This document shows positions 35,049 through 44,800 of a stretch of 64,000 bases of DNA, piece by piece. A program made the position numbers and the translations under genes. Positions within the stretch are counted from its first letter, which is position 1. Every line of letters begins with the position of its first letter. Source of the DNA: Achaetomiella virescens (lineage: Eukaryota; Ascomycota; Sordariomycetes; Sordariales; Chaetomiaceae); NCBI GenBank assembly GCA_031001845.1, contig JARNGD010000136.1, positions 34,413-98,412 of the forward strand, given 5' to 3'. A model generated the notes under the pieces. That model ran no database searches. It had not been told where the DNA came from and worked only from the letters and a program-made list of their open reading frames with translations.

Positions 35049-35619
35049 GGTGGGGGTGGGGGTGGGGTGGGTGTGAGGATGTTGATTGAGGGGAGAGAGG
35101 CAGTGGGGCTGGCGGTTGATGGGAAGTTTTGAATCGGTCTGATCGAAGCTGAATCCGGGGCAAGAGAGAAGGAGCTTTTCGCGCGTGGAAGCGGAAGGCT
35201 TGCCCAGGTACCCCACACGGATCGAGAATTTGATTTAAGGTAGTGGGGATCCCCGAAAATAGGAAAAATTCCCTAACTGCGTTTGAGGTTGTGGCACAGA
35301 CGATCCAGACCTCTGCAAGGTCGGGTCGTCGCCTTTCATACGGTTGGGAATGAGAGAAACGTCGTACGTTAATACCCGACGGAGTCTCAGTATCTCCGGC
35401 GGACTGCCCCGCAGAGATCGTCGCGTCAACAGTCAAATCACCTTCGGGCCAAACGCCCGACACCAAGTGGTAACACCACGAGTCGGAGATTGCCGACCGA
35501 GCTTAGATGCCACGATTTCAACCGCGTAGATCGTATCGGGACGTCGCAGTAGACCCTGCTACGGTCGATGGGCCCCTGAACATCAGCCCATTAAGTGTTC
35601 TCACGCGGGAAACTGCTAT
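35049..35619. other. MFS 5' flank and unassigned stretch
   Basis: A minus-strand frame with basic residues (35235-35429) may be the eroded tail of the HET relic, but I cannot support it. Confidence 0.35.
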
Positions 35620-36831
35620 ATAATTAAGACAAGCCAGAGGCAACTCTGATGCAGAGATGTTGCAAACCGCCTTCTCTCGAGTCATCCAAGATGCGCATCG
35701 CCCACCGCCGCATAGCGATATGTACACACTCTTCGCGCCGCGCTTGCCCGTTTCGCCACCGCGGACAGATCGGGCCTAACGATGTCGTCGACCTCCTTTT
35801 CTGGATTGTTATCCCCTTCCCACGGATGGGCGTGGACGAGGATGTTAGAGTGATCGGCAACGGCCCCGACCCTCGATATCGTGTCCACAAGTTTACCACT
35901 CAGTGTGAGCACCGTCTTACTGGTCTCTCTGGTAAAGAATGGTCTGTTATCGCGGTTGAATCCCGGGTTAGACACCTTGGGATGTTTTAGCCCCCGAGCG
36001 ACAGAGATTGGCGTAGCGTCGTCCATCGAAGTGAAGTCGGGCACCAATGATGGTAGATCTGGGTGCGTCTGGTCCTTTCTCGAGCAGGACGAGAGAACCT
36101 CTAGGCTCTCGCTCTTGCTGATGTCCCACCGCGCTCCAGACTGTGCCTAAAGCCCAGTTTCCGCATCTCGTCGTTGGGTCCGACGTTTGCTGAGCACGCC
36201 AAATACCTTGTCGCGCTTGTCTTTGCATTGGAAACCTCGTGTTTCGTACAGCGTGCTGACCAGTCTGAAGTGTGGAGTGTACTTGTTCTTGATGATGCGC
36301 ATGCCACGTCGCCGGTATGTATATTCGGTATGGCGCTCGTATCTCCCGTCTGTGATCATGTCCATCGCCGTCCTCATCAGTGGATCATCTGGTACTATTT
36401 CCTGCAACGCCTCGGAGACGCAACTACTACAGTCCACCGTCGCCGTCCACTCGCGATACGATGGCAACCGTCTGCCTTGACAGAAAAAATCCCGCAACGC
36501 TCTGGTGGCGTCAGGCCCAAAGACCAACGAGTCACAGTGTTTTGGCTCGGGATGGGGACACCTCCGCGGCCATCTCTGGAGCTCCTTTGTATCCACTGCC
36601 ACTCAGCCTTCGCCAAGTTCGGAGTTTTTCGTATGCCATCCTTTTTCGGAACGCGGCGTTTTGCTCGAGGGTGCTCTTATACCCCGATACGCACCCACTG
36701 TCGTCGTCATCTGGAAGAAGCCTCACGAGGCCAGAGAATGGGAGGTGGGCGAGAGCTGTCATGAAAGTTGTCGGCGCCCCGGCACTCCGAATGAGAGCTG
36801 CATAACTTGTGCTCGGTGCCATTTCCCTCAA
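35620..36831 (-). pseudogene. HET-domain gene relic (C-terminal half only)
   Basis: The N-terminal HET signature blocks (ALSYVWG, WVDALCI) are absent. The C-flank of a HET protein remains: ALRDFFCQGRRLPSYREW, a TAMDMITDGRYERHTEY block with KNKYTPHF (about 36290), GFQCKDKRDKVFGVL (about 36220), and after a frame change near 36150 RSLEVLSCSRKDQ, HPDLPSLVPDF and GKLVDTISRVGAVADHS (about 35900). The DKVFGVL and LPS.VPDF motifs are the standard HET C-flank. The segment 36230-36440 has a nucleotide-level match at 54420-54640. Confidence 0.75.
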
Positions 36832-37251
36832 TTGAGGAGTATGTACGAGGTGCGTAGGTGAGCTAGGGGAGCGGTTCTGCGCATGTTTCAGCTCTTGGCT
36901 TGGAAGCTGGGTTCACTGACTGAAAATGCGGTTTCCGTATACTTGGTTTCCATGACGCTCGCCTGGTGCCTCCTCGCCAGTGCTTTGCAGCAAGTATCTT
37001 GGTGTTGGCCAAGATGACTGTGTCTGGAATATGGAAGTGGCTAAGCTGTCTTGTGAGACACGGGGCCGTACGTGTTCTCGACGCAATGCATTCCGCAACC
37101 ACCTGTAACCGTACTAAAATATCGTAACTAGATTCTAGTACGGGAGGGGGAAAGATAAAAAGCTGTTTTTAACAAGGAAAAAAAACATACAACACCAGGG
37201 ATTCGCTGGTCGTCACCGACCCAACTACTAGTCTGGCCCTCACAAGCTTAA
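36832..37251. other. Unassigned stretch between HET relic and chitinase
   Basis: No supported gene. Minus-strand ORFs (36863-37102) lack recognisable features. Confidence 0.35.
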
Positions 37252-38700
37252 CTATGGGAGAGCGGACGGGATCCCGTGTTTTCTTGTGGGTATGGTCGTA
37301 TGTAACAGCTGCACCTTGGTCTTGGGATTATCAAAGGAAGAATCGAAAGCCCAGAGACGCGGGCAGATGGGCCGGTACCAGCCGACAGCATAGTCGCCTC
37401 CGAGCTTGCCCGGGTACCGTTGGACCGGGTTGTGCGCTGTCGACACGGACTGGTACCGGTGTGCACCTGGTCGGCGCTCTTCTGGTCGTTACCGTCCCTG
37501 GTGCAGCGTTCGGTGACATAGCAATGCTGGCCGTTGTACTGGTCAAGAAGATCCGAGAGTTCCTCGGCCGAGTCTGCATCGAGTTGCTGCTGGTTGAGGT
37601 GCGAGTAGTCACCCATCAGCTTGCCAAACTTAGAATCGCTCGTGTCCTGGTCGATGGCCCAGATCATCAGGCCGCCCATGCAGGGCGATGCTAAGTGCTG
37701 AAACGACTCGCCGTCGTCATACGACATCCACTGGCTCCCGCCAAACACTTTGTACTTGACTGTGGTGCGTTTTCCCTTCGCAGATGGTCATGACGTCGAG
37801 CGAGCTGTTGCGGCGCACAACCTCCTCGTACGTCAGCACGCCCTTAGTGTCTGAGCACGAGCCAGGAATGTCGCCGTCGCTGAGTTTGTATATGCCATTG
37901 GGCTGGAAGCAGCCCAATGGCCCTAGTAAAGGAGCGGCCGTAGAAACCGAAGCCCATATTGGCCTTATCGGGCCTGACGCCGTTATGCCACAGCAGGTCG
38001 AGCCCCAAGTCGATCATGGTCCAGTCGCTGGTGGCCCCCTAAAGTAAGGTCCCGTCCACTCGTTGCCCACACCATCCAGGCCGTACTCGCGCAGGAAACT
38101 GACGATGCCACGATTGAAGGCCCTCGCGTTCCGTCTTGAGGCGGGTCATAGTAGAGAAGAAGTGCGCGGTCGGCGGGTCGCTGAAGGCCCAGCCGCCAAT
38201 GGCGGCGCTGTTGGTGCGGGTAGCGCAGCTTTGCCGCCACGGCGCGCTTGATTCAGTAACGTCGTTGCGTTCCAGCGACCGGATGCCATCTACGTTGGGG
38301 AAGTTGCCGAAGGCGAGGTTGAGATGGGTCCAGGCGCCGAGCGGCAGGTTCTCGGGCATCTTGACACCACAGCCGCGGTCGAGCGCGAAGAGCTCTTCGT
38401 AGGCCAGCCGCAACATAAGCTTGAGGGGTGCTGCCACAGCCGGGCAGCTGGGCCGGTCCGGCTTGCCGCACCGAGCCGTCGCGTTGTAGTTGACAGAGAG
38501 CCCTCACCGCAGTGGGCAGGTGTGAAGCCGCAATGGCTGTCCTTGGAGCAGCAGCCGACCTTGAACGGTTTGTGAATGCTGCAGAGCGACGGGTCCTCCT
38601 GCGCCGAGACATCGGCTGTATTCGTCAAGAATAAGACGAACAGCAGGGCCACCAAGGGCCGCAGAGGCCGTGGAGGCCGTGGAGGCCGGTGAATGACCAC
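37252..38700 (-). pseudogene. GH18 chitinase (killer-toxin-like subgroup) lacking the catalytic segment
   Basis: It would be a secreted enzyme cleaving chitin. The minus-strand start at 38700 gives a basic N-region and a signal-peptide core (LVALLFVLFLTNTADVSA), then a Cys-rich chitin-recognition module (CCSKDSHCGFTPAHCGEG). The barrel start has CGVKMPENLPLGAWTHLNLAFG (about 38360) and SAAIGGWAFSDPPTAHFFSTM (about 38190). After REYGLDGV (about 38075) the text jumps to GNEWTGPYF, a part normally about 100 residues later. The DxxDxDxE catalytic strand is therefore missing. It resumes with NMGFGFYGRSFT (about 37960), GGLMIWAIDQD (about 37665) and a Cys-rich tail with GWYRPICP (about 37375). Frame changes occur near 38440, 38110, 37930, 37730 and 37450. 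It is catalytically dead unless the assembly lost this segment. Confidence 0.82.
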
Positions 38701-39566
38701 ATCGGGGTCCGAGCCTCAAGTCTTCCAGACCGGAGCCGATGAAGGATTCAAGAAAAAGGAATGCTAGAGGTAACGCAAGAAAATGAATGAATTAATGAAT
38801 GAAGCAATGAATGTAGGTCGGGGCACATCAACATGCAAATAAAGATGAATGTGCGTCATCCATGTCCTGAGAAGCGAGCGAGGAAGAGACCGGCGTCGAC
38901 AAGACGACCCAGGACTCTGATGGCGTTGCCCCTTCGGCTTGCCAGCCTTTTCCGTCGGGTACACCTGCACTTGAACTGTACTGGTGATGCCAGGACACAA
39001 AGGAAGAGCCGGCACGATACCCAGGAGCATGACCAATCTCCCCGTCGTCTCCCCATCTCTGTCGCTGCCAGCCTCAACCGGGATTGCTTGGTTGTTTGTA
39101 TCCTGCTGGGATTTCTTGGGTGTCCAAGGGTAGATGCAACGTTGAGGGGTTGGGCTGTGGGCCAAGTACCGCGAAGTGCCTCCCTCGCCCGCATCACTGC
39201 ATATCGAGGTGGGCTGCCGGGTTTTCTTTTTGGAAGATGTTCCAGCGACAGCTCTGGTTGGCTAGGGAGCGTGCGGCGCAGCTGATATGAATGCGACGCC
39301 ACTGCCGCCTCTTCGTGCTTTGCCCTGCCTACCGTAGGTAGTGTCGTGCCCAACCGCACCCTCAACCCCGAACTGTCAAGACGCTCCTGACGACGAAATG
39401 GGCGCTGACAATGAGACTGTAATGCCTGCATGGGGCGCTCTTCCGGTGGAACAGTATCTGATTGTAAAGTCTCTTCCTGGCTTGACGGCCCCGTGCCGTC
39501 CGGCAACACACCCCCAGCCCCGCCCTTCCGTAACGCCGCGGACATCACAACGGGAATTAACCATAG
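38701..39566. other. Unassigned stretch upstream of chitinase and the unknown gene
   Basis: A 230-codon minus-strand ORF (38856-39548) exists but overlaps the presumed first exon of the plus-strand gene and has no recognisable features. An ATG at 39430 opens a plus-strand frame that might be the first exon of the next gene. Confidence 0.35.
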
Positions 39567-40373
39567 CTTCAGAGGAAATGGGATTACTCATCCAAGCTTA
39601 GCGCCGACAAGCAGCGGGAGGAGCTTGTGGCGGCCTACATCGAGAAGGATGTGCTCGACCCGGAGCTCCTGGCGTCGCCGCCCACGCGCATCCCGACGGC
39701 TGCCGAGATAGCCGAGATTCTCTCGCCGTGGCGGCCGCAGAAGCTGCGCCGCATGGCTGCCGCCCTCCTTGCCGGCTCCAGGGAGCACTACTACTTCCTA
39801 CGGACGTATTACGGGGGTGCTACCCACGACGCGAAGCTATGCAGCTGGCTGGAACTCGATATGGAGGGTCCCGACATCTTCCCAGAGAACGAGTGGTTCT
39901 GCGTGCTGGATGACGCCGAGCTATTTAACTTTGGTGATGCCTGGCAGGACGTATACGACGTGTTACCTGAGCTGGCAGCACCAGACGCGGACCGCCGATT
40001 CACCAACGAACATGTCGAATGGGCACGGAGCACAGCGACGGATCTGATTGAATCTGAACCCCATGTGCATGGAGAGGAGCACTATGAGGACGCCATCATG
40101 CAAATTGCAACGATAGGCGAGCCACCGTGGCTGATCGTGCTGGACGAGGAGGCCTTTGAGACGGAGGAGTTAGGTCTGATTCTGCGGGATAAGAAGGGAA
40201 ACCCGGTCAAGGAAACGGTGATTACGCCCAACGAACTAGGCGCCTTCTATATGGCGGACGCGCGGGGCGCGTCATACTCCGGGGGGTACTGGAGGCATGC
40301 CGCCGTGGGAAGACAGTACCAGACGCGCGGCGAGATCATGCGTAAGCTGCTGCCGTTGGTGAAAGGGGAGTAG
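39567..40373 (+). CDS. Unknown acidic protein, main exon
   Basis: I do not recognise this protein. The frame is open without interruption from the stop at 39564-39566 to TAG at 40371-40373, about 268 codons, one of few undamaged frames here. No Met occurs before 39753. Either an upstream exon is spliced in (the acceptor CATAGCTTCAG ending near 39571 is plausible) or translation starts at 39753. The protein is acidic and Trp/Tyr-rich: REHYYFLRTYYGG, LELDMEGPDIFPENEWFCVLD, AWQDVYDVLPEL, PPWLIVLDEEAFETEELGL, SGGYWRHAAVGRQYQT. No signal peptide or transmembrane helix is present. The absence of frameshifts suggests either constraint or luck. Confidence 0.6.
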   Translation, partial: LQRKWDYSSKLSADKQREELVAAYIEKDVLDPELLASPPTRIPTAAEIAEILSPWRPQKLRRMAAALLAGSREHYYFLRTYYGGATHDAKLCSWLELDMEGPDIFPENEWFCVLDDAELFNFGDAWQDVYDVLPELAAPDADRRFTNEHVEWARSTATDLIESEPHVHGEEHYEDAIMQIATIGEPPWLIVLDEEAFETEELGLILRDKKGNPVKETVITPNELGAFYMADARGASYSGGYWRHAAVGRQYQTRGEIMRKLLPLVKGE

Positions 40374-40433
40374 CATCTTGGATGGCAGCTCGGTGCTGGA
40401 TGCATGAGATTAGCTACGGTACATATCTCTAAG

Positions 40434-40618
40434 TGTTGCAAACGAGGTCGTTGACCTCCTGCGTTTGCAGACCGCCCAGCCTGCGTTTTGTTGCCCGCAA
40501 TGGCTATTAAGTAGCCATTGCGCCCACTTCTTCCACTTCTTCAGTTCACCTCAACACAACACTTCAATAGGCAACACACGTCACTGATTTCCCTACATTT
40601 GAGCCCACCATCGTAATA
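40434..40618 (+). repeat. Solo LTR, TGTTGCAAA family, copy 3
   Basis: This 185-bp unit starts TGTTGCAAACG and ends ACCATCGTAATA. The exact 5-bp duplication CTAAG lies at 40429-40433 and 40619-40623. Confidence 0.88.
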
Positions 40619-40674
40619 CTAAGTCCGTGTCAACGTCGCGGAGGCTCACTTAAACAGATTGAAATAGCGGGGTA

Positions 40675-40811
40675 ACGTACATTCTAAGCGACTGCACCAC
40701 TTTTTACGCGACGCGCAACCTCTCGACGCAATATCAAACCTTTTCTATACAACTCAATATGCCTCCTACTTTAAAGGAAGGCAAGGTATTCTTAGCCAAT
40801 GTTATGCTGTG
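40675..40811 (+). mobile_element. Left end of a pogo A-type element
   Basis: TA (40673-40674) is followed by ACGTACATTCTAAGCGACTG, which matches the reverse of the terminus at 18148. The transposase start MPPTLKEGKVFLANVML (40759) then ends abruptly. The rest of the element is missing. Confidence 0.65.
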
Positions 40812-41321
40812 ACGAATGAGCGAGGCCCCAGGCCAGGACCAGCCTCTCACGCAGTTCATGTCCGGCATCTAATGTCGTGCCTGAACGTTGACACGCCGGC
40901 TGGCCCCGCGGACGGTGAGAATCCCAACAGGGACTGCGAGAAGTTGTGGCCGAGACGGGCTGCAGAGAACTGCGTGCCGCCAAAGCAAGAGGTCGCGACG
41001 CCGTCTCCTGAGCTTCTGAGCTGCGAGGAGTGCGGGGTGGTCACACCCGCAGGGGCTGCACCCCATCAGCGCCGAGAACCCGCTGGTCGGCACGCCTGGC
41101 CAGCGCGCTTCCGCTCATCGCCGCGTCGAACCCGTCTCGAACGACGTCCACGAGAGGCATACGACCACTTATAGCCGGTATCTTCTCCCCGATCCAGCGC
41201 GAGCGGACAGAACGCAACGGGCAAGTCCGCAAGCGGCTGTGCCACCGTGGCACAGCGCAAGAGGCGAGCCGGCCGTCCGCCGCCATGCGTCTACCGGGGC
41301 GCTGGCACCAGAAGCGAGTCC
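40812..41321. other. Unassigned GC-rich stretch
   Basis: It lies between the broken pogo end and the next LTR. ORFs are open on several frames because stop codons are rare in GC-rich DNA. No domain is recognised. Confidence 0.35.
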
Positions 41322-41531
41322 TGTTGCAAATGGGGTCGTTGACCTCCTGCGTTTGCAGACCGCCTCGCCTGCGTTTGCCTTGCCTGCGTTTGTTGCCCGC
41401 AATGGCTATTAAGTAGCCATTGCGCCCATCTTCCTCTTCAGCGCTTCTTCCACAACTTCAACTCAACACAACACTTCCATAGACAATACACATCCCCGAT
41501 TTTCCCTACATTTGAGCCCATCACTGCAACA
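41322..41531 (+). repeat. Solo LTR, TGTTGCAAA family, copy 4
   Basis: This 210-bp unit starts TGTTGCAAATGG and ends CATCACTGCAACA. The exact 5-bp duplication AGTCC lies at 41317-41321 and 41532-41536. Confidence 0.88.
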
Positions 41532-41838
41532 AGTCCTCTTCGCTAGCATCCGCAGCGGATCCGTGCTGATGCGCGTTTGCGGCTATTTTCGACGACGTCC
41601 ACGACCGCGCAAGGAAGTGCTGCCGCGGCCCTTGCCCATTCGCTAATGCCGCCACGTTATCGTACACGATTGGCTGCCATGGCTGCCCCATTACCCAGCC
41701 GCAGCTTCCAGCTTCTGCACAGCCGCGCAGCCGTCGATCTCCCCTCATTTCCTCCCTCATTTCCTCCTCATATCCTGCCTCATACCGCCGGTCTTGCCAT
41801 CACCATCTCTACTCCCTGCCAAGTTCCTTGTCGAAGCT
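41532..41838. promoter_or_regulatory. 5' region of the NACHT-WD40 gene
   Basis: This stretch is pyrimidine-rich with repeated CCTCATTTCCTCC words before the start codon, as in many fungal promoters. It contains an in-frame alternative ATG at 41794. The solo LTR lies directly upstream and could influence expression. Confidence 0.4.
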
Positions 41839-44800
41839 ATGCGCGAAAAGAGATTTAAAAAATCACTTCAGGGCGGGTTGGCGCGCGTTTTCGGACGTCG
41901 TACAGCCTCGCCGGCCCCGTCTCGCACACCATCTGCAAGTACGTTGAGACGGAACCCCCGAGCCAGCAGTCTTGAAGCTCACATCTCCAGTAGCGGCCCC
42001 GTCTCCGGAACCGCCAGACAGCCACAGCTCGAAAACGTCGTCCAACGATGCGGAAAATGCGTGTGCTGGTCTCGATCCGTCTATGGCAGATCCGCCGGGG
42101 GCGCGAGCCACTACGGAGGGAGCCAAAGAAGATGAAGCGCCAGCCGTAGCATCACCTGTTCTGTCTCCGGCACTGCCTGTCGAACCCCGAGCCAGAGAGC
42201 CACTCACGCCCGAATCCCAAGGGCAACAGGCCCCTGCCCTTTCCGTATCCCAGACGCTCTGGAACGCCGCGTACGATAGTCTCGAGAGGACGCAGACACC
42301 GCAGAACTTGTCAAGTCGTATGTGAAGACTCTGGCTATAGCATCGGGCATCGCTTCTAGCACCGACATGTCGGCCGAACTGAAAGACCCGATCCAGCGAC
42401 AGATGCGCATGAGGGAGCTGGTGGAGAACGGCCAGGCGAAGATTCTACGCCGTCGAAAATTACCAAGGGAGTGGGCGATGTAGCCGAGTTCATTCTCTCG
42501 GCCAAGCCAATGATCGATATGGCCATCCAGAACATCCCGCAGGCTGCGCTTCCCTGGGCTGGTGTCTGTGTCGGATTGCAGGTAAGTCGGCTCCTTGCAG
42601 GGCCCGGCTCCGTCCACTGATCTCCGTCCAGATCATCCTGAATCCTGCGAAAGCGACGAGGTCCAACCTTGCCGGCATCGTGCATGTCGTCTCCCGAATG
42701 GATTGGTATTGCGCCCTGTCCGAACATCTCCTCAAGAAGGATCACTTGACGAGTCTCTCGAATCGATCCTGCCCCAGCTGGAAGCAAGGGTCATCGCGCT
42801 CTACAAGGCTCTCCTCGTATACCAAATGAAAAGCGTCTGCTCCTGCTACCGGCAGCAGGGTCTCGTCTTTCTCCACGCCCTTGCGAATTGGGACGACTGG
42901 GACGGCTATTTGGAGGCTGTCCAAACCGCCGAAGCTGACCTCCTCAAGGATGGGACAAGTTCGACAAGGTCAAAGCAGAGAGCCTCCGGAGCGAACTTGT
43001 CAAGCGTGCCAAACGAATGGAGGAGCTGCTGGAAGCCATCGGTCAAGACATTCGAAATTTTATCGCCCTGCAGAAGGAGATGCGGAGGGATGATGAGGAC
43101 GCGGAGTGCCTCCGAGACCTATTCGTGGTAGATCCACAAGACGACATGAAGAAGATTGAGCGGAACAAGGATGCCTTGTTGGATGAGGCGTACAAGTGGA
43201 TCCTAGACACGGAGGCGTACGCAGCATTTACGGATTGGAGCGATGAGGACTCTGCCCAACCGTCCTGTCGGCTGCTGTGGGTTAAGGGCCATGCCGGAAC
43301 AGGGAAGACGATGCTCTTAATGGGCATCATTCGCGAGCTCTCGAGCCGATCCGCCAAGCTTGCACCCTGCGTGTCGCACTTTTTCTGTCAAGGCACAGAC
43401 GCGGCCTTGAACAGCGCAACGGCTACCCTGAGAACCCTCATCTGGCATGCTTGTTCAGCAACCGAATCTCATCTCCCACCTACGGTCGAAGCACAAGAAC
43501 GCAGGTGCTTCCCTTTTCAGAGGCGACACTGCATTTATTGCTCTGTCTACTGCCTTTGAGAGCATGCTGAAGGATCCTGAGTTATCCCCTGTTTATTTCA
43601 TCGTCGATGCTCTTGATGAGTGAGAGCAGGGCTTAACGGACCTTATCCAGCTGATTTCGGATTCCCTTGCACTTACTAAGAAGGTGAAGTGGTTGGTCTC
43701 GAGCCGTCCAAAGTTAATCTCGAGATCTCGGGTACCGCGGGTTCCTTGGTCAAGCTGGACTCTCAAGAGCTGGAAAAACCTGTCAACGCATACATCAACC
43801 ATAAGCTCTTCGCCTTCTTCGGCAAACCCGGATACACCAAACAGGTTTTGGACGATATGTCAGTCGAGATCCTCAAGCGAGCTGAGAATACGTACCTTTG
43901 GGTATGGTTTGTCTTCAAGGAGCTTGGGAAAACAAATCCGTACGGCAAGCTGTTATTAAATGGAAAGGACGCTCTGGCAACTATCAGGGGGTTCCCTCCT
44001 GGCTTGTCAAGCCTGTACGGTCGCATAATGGACATGCTTGATGGCGGCCGGGTGGGGTATCCGCAATATTGCAAGAATGCCCTGGCGGCTGTTACTCTTG
44101 CACTCCGCCCTCTCTCTCTGTCCGAGCTTGCTGTACTCGCTGATTTGCCGCCAGACATGTCCCGGACCATTGTTGAGGATTGCGGCTCGTTTCTCACAGT
44201 CAAGGAGGAGACAGTCTACCTGATCCACCAGTCGGCCAAGGACTATCTGGAGGAGAATTTCACGTCTAGGCTTCAGCTGGCCGGGGTTGCCCAAGGACAC
44301 ACGGACATCAGCAGGCGCTCAATTGATGCGATGTCCTCAATGCTGAAACAAAACATGTACAACCTCGACTTCGGCTTCAAACCAGAGAATATCAGTCCGC
44401 CTGATCCAGACCCTTGGCTTCAATACGATACTCCTGCGTTTTCTGGGCCGACCATCTCCTAAATAGCGAGAGCTCCGAGCGCAGGAGAGAGTTGACAGAC
44501 GATGGAGCAGTGTTTAAGTTTCTAAAGGAGCGGTTCCTCCGCTGGCTTGAGAGTCTGTCTCTCCTTGGGAAACTCTCAGACGGGGTTTTATCGATGAGAA
44601 GGCTGTACATGCTGTCCTGGTAGGTTCATGACCGTTGCCGCTACATCCAATGCTAATCGCCTCTAGGAATCTGGTGTGACTCCTCGGCTTGCTGGATTCT
44701 TGGAAGATGCCGACAAGTTTGTCCGTAGTCACGGATCTATCATAGAACGGGCCCCGTTACAGACATATGGCTCCGCACTCGTGTTCAGTCCAGCGATGAG

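Noticed and set aside
38856..39548. 230-codon minus-strand ORF
   Set aside because: It overlaps the likely first exon of the plus-strand gene, has Arg/Ser-rich random-looking composition, and shows no domain or convincing start context.
40809..41174. 121-codon ORF in GC-rich DNA
   Set aside because: Multiple frames are open here because of base composition; there is no domain, and it starts inside a broken pogo end.
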